Assembly (NCBI RefSeq): GCF_014195485.1
Contig: NZ_JACIBU010000001.1
Location: 620,001 to 684,000 of the forward strand
Direction: 5' to 3'
Length of the DNA stretch: 64,000 bases
DNA from: Modestobacter versicolor
GTDB taxonomy: Bacteria; Actinomycetota; Actinomycetes; Mycobacteriales; Geodermatophilaceae
This document shows, one piece after another, positions 42,322 through 52,031 of this stretch (position 1 is the first letter of the stretch; the number at the start of each line of letters is the position of its first letter). The notes beneath the pieces are model-generated. The model had not been told where the DNA came from. It saw only the letters and a list, made by a program, of their open reading frames with translations, and did not search any database. The position numbers were made by a program, and so were the translations under genes.

Positions 42322-43725
42322 TCAGCGGGTCGTGGCGCGGTCCGGCAGCGTGGCGGTGAGCACCGCCAGGACGACGCAGGCGCCGAGGCCGATCAGCCCG
42401 ATGCCCTCGTAGCCGGTGGTCGCCGGGCTCTCCTCGCCGGCCGCGGTCGCGGCCTCCAGCACCGTGGCGCCGGCCGCGCTGCCGATCGCGAACCCGACGT
42501 AGCGCATGACCTGGTTGAGGCTCATCGCGCTGCCGGTCTCCCCGGGCGGGACGGTGGACACGATGAGCCCCGGCAGGGCGGCGAACACCGTGCCCACGCC
42601 CAGCCCGGCGACGGCCATCGCGGCGAACAGCTGCCACAGGTCCTCCCGGACGAAGCCGACCAGCACCTCGCCGATCCCGAGGACGACCGCGCCCACGGGG
42701 ATCACCAGCCGCTGCCCGACGGCGCGCCGCAGCTGCGGGGCGAACCGGCCGCCCAGGAAGCTGGCCACCGAGAACGGCAGGAGCGCCAGCCCGGCGACGA
42801 CGATCGAGGCGCCGAAGCCGTAGCCGGTGGACTCCGGTTCCTGGGCCAGCCGCGGCACCGAGGACAGCAGCAGGTAGTTGGCCAGCCCGACCAGCAGGGC
42901 CGCGCCGTGGGCGGTGGCGGCGGTGCGGCTGCGGGCCAGCCGCAGGTCGACCAGCGGTGCCTCGGCGCGCAGCTGCCACACCGCCCAGGCCACGACGGTG
43001 ACCAGGGAGAGGGCGGTCAGCCCCAGCACCGCCGGCGACGTCCAGCCCCACCGCTCGGCCTCGCCCAGCGCGAGCAGGCCGGCGCTCAGCGCCGTCCCGA
43101 GCAGCACCGCGCCGGCGACGTCCAGCCGGCGGGGCGGCACGTCGGCCGACGGCGGGTACACCAGCGCGGCCGCGACGATGGCGACCGCGCTGGCGGCCGC
43201 GCCGAACCAGAACGCCGCGTGCACCCCGCCCACCTCGGCGATCGCCCCGGTCACCGGGTAGCCCAGGCCCACGCCGGCGGCCACGGTCACCGAGAGCGCC
43301 GCGGCGGTCGACCGGGCCTGGTCACCGGCCAGCGCGGTGCGCGCGGTGGCGATGGCCAGCGGGGTGACGCCCAGGCCGAGCCCCTGCAGGCCACGCCCGG
43401 CGACCAGCCAGCCCAGGCCGAGGGGGAGGGCGGCCAGCACGCTGCCGAGCAGCACGATCGAGAGCACGACCAGGACGACGGCCCGCCGGTGCCGCCCGTC
43501 GCCGAGCCGGCCGATCACCGGGGTGGCGACCGCACCGACGACGAGGGTCACGGTCAGCGACCACTGCGCGCTGGTGACCGAGACGTCGTTCGCCTCGGCG
43601 ATCGCCGGGATGAGCGGGGCGCCCAAACTGCTGATCACCGCGACCAGCATCGCCAGGTAGATCAGCACCGGCACCAGGGCGGGCCGGACGGCAGGGGGCG
43701 CGGTGCTGGTCGCCGGGGAGCTCAC
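42322..43725 (-). CDS. MFS transporter, DHA-type drug exporter-like
   Basis: 467 residues with about 14 predicted helices, which fits the DHA2 (drug:H+ antiporter) class. Helix 1 is LVPVLIYLAMLVAVISSLGAPLIP; the motif A-like loop reads GRLGDGRHRRAVVLV and motif C-like GLGLGVTPLAIATARTAL. It may export a toxic compound. GTG 43725 comes right after an AT-rich segment with TACAAC as a possible -10. No regulator is adjacent, so control is unknown. Confidence 0.85.
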   Translation of the reverse strand: MSSPATSTAPPAVRPALVPVLIYLAMLVAVISSLGAPLIPAIAEANDVSVTSAQWSLTVTLVVGAVATPVIGRLGDGRHRRAVVLVVLSIVLLGSVLAALPLGLGWLVAGRGLQGLGLGVTPLAIATARTALAGDQARSTAAALSVTVAAGVGLGYPVTGAIAEVGGVHAAFWFGAAASAVAIVAAALVYPPSADVPPRRLDVAGAVLLGTALSAGLLALGEAERWGWTSPAVLGLTALSLVTVVAWAVWQLRAEAPLVDLRLARSRTAATAHGAALLVGLANYLLLSSVPRLAQEPESTGYGFGASIVVAGLALLPFSVASFLGGRFAPQLRRAVGQRLVIPVGAVVLGIGEVLVGFVREDLWQLFAAMAVAGLGVGTVFAALPGLIVSTVPPGETGSAMSLNQVMRYVGFAIGSAAGATVLEAATAAGEESPATTGYEGIGLIGLGACVVLAVLTATLPDRATTR

Positions 43726-43887
43726 GCCGTCCGACGGTAGTTGTACGGTGCGCCTGGTCGGTGGCCCGCCTTCCGCCCAGCGGTCACCGGTCCCTGACAC
43801 GGCCCTGTCCGCAGTGGGGGTGGGTCGGTCGGCGGCGCGGGCGGACGCCGTAGCGTCGGGGCCTCGCCGGGCCGACCAGGGAGTGCC

Positions 43888-45210
43888 ATGCCGGAGTGGG
43901 TGCAGGACGCGGTGTGGTGGCACGTCTACCCGCTGGGGTTCGTCGGGGCGGAGCGTGAGCTGCCCGCGGACGGGGCCGTCACCCCCCGCCTCGGCAGGCT
44001 GACCGGCTGGCTGGACTACGCCGTCGAGCTCGGCGCCAACGGCCTCGCGCTCGGCCCGGTCTTCGCCGCCAGCACCCACGGCTACGACACCGTCGACCAC
44101 CTGCGGATCGACCCGCGGCTGGGCACCGACGCCGACTTCGACGCGCTGGTCGCCGCCGCCCACGACCGCGGGCTGAAGGTGCTGCTGGACGGCGTCTTCA
44201 ACCACGTCGGCCGCGAGCACCCCGCCTTCCGCGCCGTCCTCGAGCAGGGGCCCACGGCACCCACGGCCGGCTGGTTCCGGCTGCGCTGGCCGGGCGGGCC
44301 GGACGCCGAGCCCGAGTACGACACCTTCGAGGGCCACGGCCAGCTCGTCGCCCTCGACCACTCCTCGCCGGCCGTCGCCGACTGGGTCACCGAGGTGATG
44401 ACGCACTGGCTGGACCGCGGCGCCGACGGCTGGCGGCTGGACGCGGCCTACGCCGTCCCGACCTCCTTCTGGGCCACCGTGCTGCCCCGGGTGCGGGAGC
44501 GGCACCCGGACGCCTACGTCGTGGGCGAGGTGATCCACGGCGACTACGCCCGGGTGGTCACCGAGTCGGGGATGGACGCGGTCACCCAGTACGAGCTGTG
44601 GAAGGCGGTCTGGAGCTCGCTCAACGACGGCAACCTGCACGAGCTGACCCACGCGCTCGGCCGGCACGACGGGTTCCTGGACACGTTCGCGCCGCTGACC
44701 TTCGTCGGCAACCACGACGTCACCCGGATCGCCAGCCGGCTGACCGAGCCCGCGCACCTGCCGCACGCGCTCGCCGTGCTGTTCACCGTCGGCGGCACGC
44801 CCTCGGTCTACGCCGGCGACGAGCAGGCCTTCACCGGCGTCAAGGAGGACCGCGCCGGTGGCGACGACGCCGTCCGGCCGCCCTTCCCGGGCACCCCCGA
44901 GGAGCTGGCGCCCTACGGCTGGCCCACCTACCGGCTGCACCAGGAGCTGATCGGCGTGCGCCGCCGGCACCGCTGGCTGCACCGCGCCCGGACGACGCCG
45001 CTGCACCGGGCCGACCGGCAGCTCAGCTACGCGGCGAGCGCCGACGGGCAGCGGCTGGTCGTCGCGCTGAACCTGGCCGGCACCCCGGTCACCGTGCCGG
45101 CGCCCGGGGCCGGGGCGCTGCTGGCCGGCGCGGGCACCGTGCAGCGGCCGGGCACCGACGGCGCGGCGGTCGAGCTGGGGGCGCACGGCTGGGCCGTGCT
45201 GGACGGGTGA
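43888..45210 (+). CDS. GH13 alpha-amylase-family hydrolase
   Basis: 440 residues. The TIM barrel contains LGANGLALGPVFAASTHGYDTVDH, VLLDGVFNHVG, the nucleophile Asp185 (GWRLDAAYAV), the acid/base Glu214 (VVGEVIHG) and the transition-state Asp277 (FVGNHDVTR). The C-terminal beta domain holds SYAASADGQRLVVALNLAGTP. There is no signal peptide, so it acts in the cytoplasm, probably on maltodextrins, trehalose or glucosyl-linked small molecules. ATG 43888 follows a GGGAG site. Confidence 0.9.
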   Translation: MPEWVQDAVWWHVYPLGFVGAERELPADGAVTPRLGRLTGWLDYAVELGANGLALGPVFAASTHGYDTVDHLRIDPRLGTDADFDALVAAAHDRGLKVLLDGVFNHVGREHPAFRAVLEQGPTAPTAGWFRLRWPGGPDAEPEYDTFEGHGQLVALDHSSPAVADWVTEVMTHWLDRGADGWRLDAAYAVPTSFWATVLPRVRERHPDAYVVGEVIHGDYARVVTESGMDAVTQYELWKAVWSSLNDGNLHELTHALGRHDGFLDTFAPLTFVGNHDVTRIASRLTEPAHLPHALAVLFTVGGTPSVYAGDEQAFTGVKEDRAGGDDAVRPPFPGTPEELAPYGWPTYRLHQELIGVRRRHRWLHRARTTPLHRADRQLSYAASADGQRLVVALNLAGTPVTVPAPGAGALLAGAGTVQRPGTDGAAVELGAHGWAVLDG

Positions 45211-45268
45211 GCGACCGCACAGCGCCGGGCGGGAATGCGCGGACGGCGCGTCGGCGTCGTCCCTGCAC

Positions 45269-46615
45269 GTGACCGGACCCGCGACCCGAGCGCCGCGGCG
45301 CGCCTACGCCGTCTGGGCGGTGGGGCTCGTCGCCTACGCCGTCGCGATCTTCCACCGGGCGTCGCTGGGCGTCGCCGGGGTCGAGGCGCAGGAGCGCTTC
45401 TCGGCGGGCGCGTCGGCGATCTCGCTGTTCCTGGTGCTGCAGCTGGCGGTCTACGCCGGGATGCAGGTGCCGGTCGGGGTCGCGCTGGACCGGTTCGGTT
45501 CGCGCCGCATGATCGTCGCCGGTGCGCTGACGATGGCCGTCGGCCAGCTGGTGCTCGCCCTCGCCGGCGACGTGCCCACCGCCGTGCTCGCCCGCGTGCT
45601 GGTCGGCGCCGGGGACGCGATGACCTTCATCAGCGTGCTCCGGCTGGTGCCGCTGTGGTTCCCCGGCCGCACCGTGCCGGTGATCACCCAGCTCACCGGC
45701 CTGCTGGGGCAGATCGGCCAGATCGTCGCGGCGTACCCGCTGGTGGCGCTGCTGCACTCGGCCGGCTGGACGCCGACGTTCCTCGGCGCGGCCGCCGTCG
45801 GCGTGCTGGTCGGCGTGCTGGTGCTGGTCTCGCTGACCGACGCCCCGCCCGGGGTCGAGGTCTCCGCGCCGACCGGGCTGGCCGAGGTGCGCAGCAACCT
45901 GGTCGCCACCTGGCGCGAGCCGGGCACCCGGATCGGGCTGTTCACCCACCTGGTCACCCAGTTCTCCGGCACCGTGTTCGCGCTGCTCTGGGGCTTCCCG
46001 TTCCTCACCGTCGGGCAGGGGATGTCGGCCGGCGGCGCCGCGACGCTGCTCAGCCTGCTCGTCGTCGTCGGCATGGGCTTCGCCCCGGTGCTCGGCCAGC
46101 TGGTCGGGCGCTGGCCGCTGCGCCGGTCCGACCTGGTGTTCGGCATCCTCGCCGCCACCGTCACCGTCTGGACCGTGGTGCTGCTCTGGCCGGGCCGGGC
46201 ACCGCTGTGGCTGCTCGTCGTGCTGGTCCTGGTGCTCAGCACCAACGGGCCGGGGTCGATGATCGGCTTCGACTTCGCCCGCACCGAGAACCCGGTCGAG
46301 CGCACCGGCAGCGCGACCGGCGTGGTCAACGTCGGTGGCTTCGTCGCCTCGCTGCTCACCGTGCTGGCGATCGGGGTGGTGCTCGACGCGATGACGCCGG
46401 GGAGCTCGACCGACTACTCGCTGGACGCGTTCCGGGCGGCGTTCGCCGTGCAGTACGTGTTCTGGGCGATCGGGCTGGTCGGCGTGCTCACCCACCGGCG
46501 CCAGCTGCGCGCCCGGCTGGCCCGCGACGGCGTCGTCCTGGCCCCGCTGGTGGTCGCCGCCCGCGCCCGGCTGCGCGGCACCTCGGCCTACGCGCGGACC
46601 ACCGACCAGGACTGA
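45269..46615 (+). CDS. MFS transporter
   Basis: 448 residues, 12 predicted helices. The N-terminal half has AVWAVGLVAYAVAIFHRASLGVAGVEA, VPVGVALDRFGSRRMIVAGAL (motif A) and ARVLVGAGDAMTFISVLRLVPLWFP, which resemble nitrate/oxalate-type carriers. The C-terminal half has LSTNGPGSMIGFDFARTENP. Substrate not assignable. GTG 45269 is 58 nt after the GH13 gene on the same strand, so cotranscription is possible. Confidence 0.85.
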   Translation: MTGPATRAPRRAYAVWAVGLVAYAVAIFHRASLGVAGVEAQERFSAGASAISLFLVLQLAVYAGMQVPVGVALDRFGSRRMIVAGALTMAVGQLVLALAGDVPTAVLARVLVGAGDAMTFISVLRLVPLWFPGRTVPVITQLTGLLGQIGQIVAAYPLVALLHSAGWTPTFLGAAAVGVLVGVLVLVSLTDAPPGVEVSAPTGLAEVRSNLVATWREPGTRIGLFTHLVTQFSGTVFALLWGFPFLTVGQGMSAGGAATLLSLLVVVGMGFAPVLGQLVGRWPLRRSDLVFGILAATVTVWTVVLLWPGRAPLWLLVVLVLVLSTNGPGSMIGFDFARTENPVERTGSATGVVNVGGFVASLLTVLAIGVVLDAMTPGSSTDYSLDAFRAAFAVQYVFWAIGLVGVLTHRRQLRARLARDGVVLAPLVVAARARLRGTSAYARTTDQD

Positions 46616-46628
46616 GCCCCGGCGCGGT

Positions 46629-47318
46629 TCAGCCGGCGCGGCGGGCGACCACGACGGCGTAGTCGAACCGGCGGCCGTCCCGATCGACCGGCAGCACGAG
46701 GTGCTCGACGTCCGCTGCGCCGGGCAGGGCGGCCAGCCGGTCGGCGAGCTCCGGCGCCGGGTCGGCCGACCAGATCGCCAGCACGCCGCCCGGGCGCAGC
46801 GCCGCGAGCGCGGTGGACAGCCCGGGCTCGGCGTAGAGCCCGGCGTTCGTCTCGTGCACCAGGAACGCCGGGCCGTTGTCCACGTCCAGCAGCACGGCGT
46901 CCCAGCGGCCCGGCGACCCGGCCAGCGCGTCGGCGACGTCGGCGGTGCGCAGCCGGAGCCGGTCGGGCAGCACCGGCAGCCCGGGCAGCAGCCCCTCCCC
47001 GGCCCAGCCGACCAGCGCGGGTTGGAGCTCTACGACGTCGGCCTCGGTGACCCGCGGGTCGGCGAGCACGGTCGCCGCCGTCCAGCCCAGCCCGAGACCG
47101 CCGACCAGCACCCGCAGCGCGTCGCCGGTGCACCGGCGCAGCGCCTCGGTGGCCAGCGCCCGCTCGGTGGAGGTGTCGACGTCGTCCATGGCGAACACGC
47201 CGTCGACGATCAGCTCGGTCACCGCGCCCCGCCGGCGCAGCACCACCTCGCCGTGCGCCCCCGACGCCCGCCCCAGCTCCTGCAGCTCGTCGTGCTCGAT
47301 CACCGCGTCACTGTGCAC
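46629..47318 (-). CDS. Spermidine-synthase-like methyltransferase-fold protein
   Basis: 229 residues. It has the SAM/dcSAM-binding glycine motif VLVGGLGLGWTAATVL, the acidic end of strand 2 in VVELQPALVGWA, and LLDVDNGPAFLVHETNAGLY, typical of actinobacterial proteins annotated as spermidine synthase. Neither a decarboxylase (speD) nor another polyamine gene is adjacent, so the transferred group is uncertain. GTG 47318 overlaps the preceding alpha/beta hydrolase gene by 11 nt; an internal GTG at 47303 would remove most of that overlap. Confidence 0.8.
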   Translation of the reverse strand: MHSDAVIEHDELQELGRASGAHGEVVLRRRGAVTELIVDGVFAMDDVDTSTERALATEALRRCTGDALRVLVGGLGLGWTAATVLADPRVTEADVVELQPALVGWAGEGLLPGLPVLPDRLRLRTADVADALAGSPGRWDAVLLDVDNGPAFLVHETNAGLYAEPGLSTALAALRPGGVLAIWSADPAPELADRLAALPGAADVEHLVLPVDRDGRRFDYAVVVARRAG

Positions 47319-48231
47319 CAGCGGCCAGCCAGCCGGTGATCCGGTCCTCGGTCCACGCCGGGTCCTCCAGCGCGAGCAGGTGGCCGGCGCCGGCGCGCAG
47401 CTCGAACGGCCAGTCCGGCCGGGTGGCGGCCAGCGCGGCGGCGTCGTCCGGGTCGGCCAGCGGGTCGTCGGCGCCCTGCAGCCACAGCGTCGGGACGGCG
47501 ACCCGGGCCAGCGTCGCCCGCCAGGCCGCGGCCCGGCCCAGCAGAGCCATGGTGTCGGTGATGCCGGCCCACTGCACCGCCTGGGCCCGGTCGGCGTCCG
47601 GGTCGCCGGACCGCTCCCGGGTCTCGGCCACGGAGGCGGCCACCACCTCGGGCGGGATGCGGTCGGCGTGCGGCGTGGCCTGGCGCAGCTGCTGGTCGAC
47701 GACCTGCTCGGGGGTGAGGCCGGCCAGCTTGCGGCGCACCGCGCCGGCCACCCCGGGCACCCGCAGGACGGCGCGCTTGGCCAGCATCGCGAGGTCGAGC
47801 CGGCCCGCCGTGCCGGGTACCGGCGGGCTGAGCAGCACCAGCCGGTCGACGGTGCCCGGGTGCTCGGCGGTGTGCTGCAGCGCGAGCACCCCGCCCATCG
47901 AGTGCCCGACCAGCACGACCGGCTCGCCGACCACCTCGGTCAGGAAGCGGTGCAGCATCCGCCGGTCGGCCGCCAGGCCTGGCGCGGCGGGCAGCCCGCT
48001 GCGGCCGTGCCCGAACAGGTCGAGGGCCAGCACCCGGTGGGTGCGGGCGAGCCGCGGGCCCAGGAGGCCCCAGTTGAGCGCCGAGCCGCCGAGGCCGTGC
48101 ACCGCGACGACCGGCGCGCCGGCCGGGCCGCCCAGGTCCAGGTGCCGCACCGGGCCGTCGAGGTCGGTGACGTGCGAGGTGGCGCCGGCCGGCCACTCGA
48201 GCCGGGCGGGGGACGCGCTGAGGTCGGTCAC
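47308..48231 (-). CDS. Alpha/beta hydrolase
   Basis: 307 residues. Oxyanion strand VVAVHGLGGSALNWG, nucleophile elbow VGHSMGGVLAL with the serine at about residue 108, the acid in WLQGADDPLADP and the histidine in RAGAGHLLALEDP. This is the epoxide-hydrolase/lipase branch of the family; the substrate is unknown. GTG 48231 with AGGAG 8 nt upstream. It is upstream of and overlapping the spermidine-synthase-like gene. Confidence 0.85.
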   Translation of the reverse strand: MTDLSASPARLEWPAGATSHVTDLDGPVRHLDLGGPAGAPVVAVHGLGGSALNWGLLGPRLARTHRVLALDLFGHGRSGLPAAPGLAADRRMLHRFLTEVVGEPVVLVGHSMGGVLALQHTAEHPGTVDRLVLLSPPVPGTAGRLDLAMLAKRAVLRVPGVAGAVRRKLAGLTPEQVVDQQLRQATPHADRIPPEVVAASVAETRERSGDPDADRAQAVQWAGITDTMALLGRAAAWRATLARVAVPTLWLQGADDPLADPDDAAALAATRPDWPFELRAGAGHLLALEDPAWTEDRITGWLAAGAQ

Positions 48232-48322
48232 GGGGAGCTCCTGGTCGGAGGGATCGTGACCGCAGCGTGCCGTCGGGCCGGGTGGCCGCGCACCACCCAC
48301 CCGGCCGGACCACCCCGGGTGG

Positions 48323-50575
48323 TCAGCCCAGCCCGAGCTCGGCCGCGCGGGTGACGGCGTCCGCCCGGGAGTCCACCCCGAGCTTCCGGTACAGCGCGGC
48401 CGTGTACCCCTTCACCGTGTTCACCGACAGGTGCAGCTCGGCCGCGATCTGCCGGCGGCTGAGCGGCCCGCGCAGCAGCCGGAGCACCGTCACCTCCCGC
48501 TCGGTCAGCGGCTCGGCCAGCACGGCGCGGCTGGACCGGGCGACCCCGCTGCCGGCCTCGGCGCCGAGCGCGACGAGCCGGGCGGCCAGCGCCGGCGCCG
48601 GCGGCGCGTCGCGGGCTGCCTCCCTCGCCTGGTCCAGCAGCGCCAGCGCGGCGCGCGCGTCGCCGCAGCGCAGCGCCCACCCGGCTGCGTCGACGAGCAC
48701 CAGCACGGCGACCGCCGGGTGCGCCTGGACGGTGACCAGGTCAGCGGCGCGGGCGGAGCGGCGGCGGGCCGAGCGCAGGTCGCCGTCCACGCCGGACAGC
48801 CGGGCGGCGACGGCGTGCAGCAGGGCGACCGCACCGGCGGCCGCGTCGCCCAGCGCCGACTCCAGCGCGGTGACCTCCGCCGCCGTGGTGCGGACCACCC
48901 CCCGGGCCCGGTCCGGGTCGTCGGCCTCCAGGAGGCACCAACCCAGCAGGCCGGCGACCTCCAGGCGGGAGGAGGCCGGCAGCACGGCGACGGCCGGGGC
49001 CGACCACGCCCGGTCGAGCACCGGCAGGGCGGCGGCGGGGTCCCCGCCGGCGAGGAGGGCGCCGCCCAGCGCGACGTGGGCGGCGACCCAGCCGGGCAGC
49101 CCCGGGTCCGTCTCGGCGGCGACCGCGGTCTCCGCTGCCGTCCGGGCCGCGCCCGGGGCGGCGGTCGGGGGCGTGCCGTACACCGAGCGGAGCGACGCGA
49201 GGGCGCCGGCCGTGGTGGCGAAGCCGGGGTAGCCGGGGTCGGGTGCCCCGTCGCGCAGCAGCCGTTCCGCGCGGTCCAGCAGCGCCGGCACCCGGTCGAG
49301 CCGGCCGGTCACCCCGGCCGCCCAGGCCAGCGACGCCAGCAGCGGCACCGACGCGGTCGCCGCCGGCTCGAGCAGCGCGCCGAGCTGGGCGAACACGCCC
49401 ACCCGGCCGGTGCCGAGGAAGACCCCGGTGGAGGCGACGAGCACGTCCGCGGCGGCCGGGTGGTCGCCGGCGGCGAGGAGGGCGCGGACGGCGTCCTCGG
49501 GCAGCCCGGCGTCGAGCGACCAGCGGGCGGCGCGGGTGAGCAGCTCCCTCGTCCGGGCCGGGTCGGTCTCGCGGAGCAGGGCGGCCCGGGTGAGCTCGTG
49601 CATCCGGTACCACTCGCCGTCGGCGGTGCCGACGAACGTGCCGGTCCGCTCCAGGTCGGCCAGCTCGCCCGCCGACCCGCGCCGGTCCAGCACGGCGTCC
49701 AGCAGCGCACCGCTGGCCCGGTCCAGCACCGCGACGGCGGTGAGCAGCTCGCGCCGCGCGGCGGGCTGACCGGCGAGCACCTCGGCCGCCAGGTACTCCA
49801 GCGCGTGCTCCCGCCCCGGCGGGCCGGGGCGCGGCGCGTGCCCGGCGGCGGCGCCCCGCAGGGCGAGCGCGCCGAGTGCCAGGCCGGCGGCCCACCCCTC
49901 GGAGCGGGAGACCACGCCGGCGGCGGCGTCCCCGTCGCCCTGGGGCGTCCCGGCCAGCAGCTCGCGTGCCTCGGCGTCGGTGAAGCGCAGGTCCTCGCGG
50001 CCGACCTCGACCAGGCGGCCGCGGGCGCGCAGCCGCGCCAGCCCGGGGACGGGGACCCCGCGGCCGGCGAGGACCACGCGCAGCGCCGGTGGCTGGTTCT
50101 CCAGCAGGAGCTCCAGGCCGGCCGCCACCCGCCCGTCCGTCACCTCGTGCAGGTCGTCGAGCACCAGCAGGGCCGGAGCGGTGCGCTCGGCCAGGCCGTT
50201 GAGCAGCAGGGGCAGGGCGACGTCCACGGGGTCGACCGACGGCACCCCGAGCGCGGCGAGCGCCGGCCCGGTCGCCTCGGGCGCCGGTCCGGACAGCGCG
50301 GTCGCGACCAGCGTCCAGAACCGGACCGGGTCGCCGTCCAGCGGGCCCACGGTCACCCAGGCGACCGGCGACCTCGCCCGGCGCACCCACTCGGCGAGCA
50401 GCGTCGTCTTGCCCCAGCCGGCGCCGCCGGTGACCACCGCGACCGGCACCTGCGCCAGGGCGTCCAGCCGGGTGGTGAGCCGGGGGCGGGGCACCAGCGT
50501 GCGCGGGGTGCGCGGCACCCGGAGCTGGGCGGTCAGCACGGGGCGGGCACCCTCCACCCGAGGAGTGTCGGTCAC
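48323..50575 (-). CDS. MalT-type LuxR-family ATPase regulator
   Basis: 750 residues. NTPase domain near the N-terminus: Walker A GGAGWGKTTLL (about residues 50-60) and Walker B ALLVLDDLHEV (about 140). The middle 400 residues are helical TPR-like repeats. The C-terminal LuxR HTH reads LTEREVTVLRLLRGPLSRRQIAAELHLSVNTVKGYTAALYRKLGV. Such STAND-type activators are switched by a small ligand. The GTG overlaps the pxpC stop by 4 nt, so it is cotranscribed with the 5-oxoprolinase genes and may sense the same metabolite. Confidence 0.9.
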   Translation of the reverse strand: MTDTPRVEGARPVLTAQLRVPRTPRTLVPRPRLTTRLDALAQVPVAVVTGGAGWGKTTLLAEWVRRARSPVAWVTVGPLDGDPVRFWTLVATALSGPAPEATGPALAALGVPSVDPVDVALPLLLNGLAERTAPALLVLDDLHEVTDGRVAAGLELLLENQPPALRVVLAGRGVPVPGLARLRARGRLVEVGREDLRFTDAEARELLAGTPQGDGDAAAGVVSRSEGWAAGLALGALALRGAAAGHAPRPGPPGREHALEYLAAEVLAGQPAARRELLTAVAVLDRASGALLDAVLDRRGSAGELADLERTGTFVGTADGEWYRMHELTRAALLRETDPARTRELLTRAARWSLDAGLPEDAVRALLAAGDHPAAADVLVASTGVFLGTGRVGVFAQLGALLEPAATASVPLLASLAWAAGVTGRLDRVPALLDRAERLLRDGAPDPGYPGFATTAGALASLRSVYGTPPTAAPGAARTAAETAVAAETDPGLPGWVAAHVALGGALLAGGDPAAALPVLDRAWSAPAVAVLPASSRLEVAGLLGWCLLEADDPDRARGVVRTTAAEVTALESALGDAAAGAVALLHAVAARLSGVDGDLRSARRRSARAADLVTVQAHPAVAVLVLVDAAGWALRCGDARAALALLDQAREAARDAPPAPALAARLVALGAEAGSGVARSSRAVLAEPLTEREVTVLRLLRGPLSRRQIAAELHLSVNTVKGYTAALYRKLGVDSRADAVTRAAELGLG

Positions 50576-51423
50576 GCCGCGCGCGGGCGGAAGCGCATCA
50601 CCTGTCCCGGTCGCAGCTGCGCGCAGCGGTCGACGTCGGCGTCGGTCACGTACCCGATCACCGGGTAGCCGCCGGTCACCGGGTGGTCGGCGAGGAACAG
50701 CACCGGGGTGCCCGACGGTGGCACCTGCAGCGCGCCGCGCACCATGCCCTCGCTCGGCAGCTCGCCCTCGCGCAGCCGCTCCAGCGGGACGCCGTCCAGC
50801 CGCAGCCCGACCCGGTTGCTCTCACTGGTGACCGACCACGGCTGCCCGGTGAGCCCGGCCCACCCCGGCTCGCCGAACCAGTCGGCCCGCGGCCCGGGCA
50901 GCACGGCCACGGTCACCTCGCCGGCCGGCGGGTCGGCGACGGGTGCGAGGTCCACCCCGGGCAGCGGTGCGGACGGCTCGCCGACGGGGAGCACGTCGCC
51001 GGCGGCGACGACCGCGGGGCCGAGCCCGGCGAGCACGTCGGTGGCCCGCGACCCCAGCACCGGCGGGACGTCGATGCCGCCGCGGACGGCGAGGTAGCTG
51101 CGCAGCCCGCTGGCCGGTGCGCCGAGCCGCAGCTCCTGGCCGCGCCGCAGCACGGTGGGGGCGGCGTGCGGCGCGCCCGGGCAGCGGGCGCCGGTGGTGA
51201 CCACCAGCAGGTCGGCCTCGGCGCGCACCGCCAGCCCGCCGAACGTGACCTCCAGCAGCGCGGCACCCGCCGGGTTGCCGACGAGCCGGTTGGCCAGCGC
51301 CGCCGACGCCCGGTCGCACGCGCCGGAGCGGCCGATGCCGAGCGCGGCCTGCCCGGGCCGGCCCTCGTCCTGCACCGTGGTCAGCGGGCCGGGGCCCAGC
51401 ACGGTCAGCGCGCGGGGGGTCAC
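50572..51423 (-). CDS. pxpC: 5-oxoprolinase subunit C
   Basis: 283-residue biotin-dependent-carboxylase-like protein (KipA/PxpC domain). The signature is LTTVQDEGRPGQAALGIGRSGACDRASAALANRLVG, then PVLFLADHPVTGGYPVIGYVTDADVDRCAQLRPGQ at the C-terminus. With PxpA and PxpB it forms the ATP-dependent 5-oxoproline hydrolase that returns pyroglutamate to glutamate. It overlaps pxpB by 4 nt and the LuxR-type gene by 4 nt. Confidence 0.92.
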   Translation of the reverse strand: MTPRALTVLGPGPLTTVQDEGRPGQAALGIGRSGACDRASAALANRLVGNPAGAALLEVTFGGLAVRAEADLLVVTTGARCPGAPHAAPTVLRRGQELRLGAPASGLRSYLAVRGGIDVPPVLGSRATDVLAGLGPAVVAAGDVLPVGEPSAPLPGVDLAPVADPPAGEVTVAVLPGPRADWFGEPGWAGLTGQPWSVTSESNRVGLRLDGVPLERLREGELPSEGMVRGALQVPPSGTPVLFLADHPVTGGYPVIGYVTDADVDRCAQLRPGQVMRFRPRAA

Positions 51424-52031
51424 GACGCCACCACGAAGCGCACCCGGGTGCCCGGCCGGAGCAGCGCGGCCGGGTCGCGGTCGAGGTCGAAGACGGCGAC
51501 GTCCGTGCGCCCGATGAGCTGCCAGCCGCCGGGGGACTCCCGCGGGTAGACGCCGCTGAACTCACCGGCCAGCGCCACCGAGCCCGGCGGCACCTTGGTG
51601 CGCGGGGTGGAGCGGCGCGGGACGTCCCACTCCGCGCCGCGCTGGGTGAGGTAGCCGAAGCCGGGGGAGAAGCCGCAGAAGGCGACCGTCCACTCGCTGC
51701 CGGTGTGCCGGGCCACCAGCTCGTCGGGGCTCAGCGACAGCAGCGCGGCGGCCTCGGTGAGGTCGGCGCCGTCGTAGCGGACCGGCAGCTCCACGGTGTC
51801 GCCGCCCTGCTGCGCGCCGGGCACCGGGGTGGTCCGGCGGACGGCGTCGGCCACCGCGGCGAGCGTGGTGCGGGCCGGGTCGGTCACCAGCAGCACCGTG
51901 CGGGCCGCGGGGACGACGTCGAGCACGCCGTCGGGCGGGGCGGCGGCCAGCGCGGCGTACAGCGCCAGCACGTCGTCCAGCCCGTCGAGCTCGACCAGCA
52001 GGGCGGCGCTCCCGCTGGGGAGCAGCCGCAT
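51420..52031 (-). CDS. pxpB: 5-oxoprolinase subunit B
   Basis: 203-residue KipI/PxpB domain protein. Marks are LLPSGSAALLVELDGLDDVLALY at the start, VELPVRYDGADL, VAFCGFSPGFGYL and VALAGEFSGVYPRESPGGWQLIGRT. Forms the catalytic complex with PxpC. ATG 52031 shares one base with the pxpA stop (TGATG), and its own end overlaps the pxpC start by 4 nt. Confidence 0.92.
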   Translation of the reverse strand: MRLLPSGSAALLVELDGLDDVLALYAALAAAPPDGVLDVVPAARTVLLVTDPARTTLAAVADAVRRTTPVPGAQQGGDTVELPVRYDGADLTEAAALLSLSPDELVARHTGSEWTVAFCGFSPGFGYLTQRGAEWDVPRRSTPRTKVPPGSVALAGEFSGVYPRESPGGWQLIGRTDVAVFDLDRDPAALLRPGTRVRFVVAS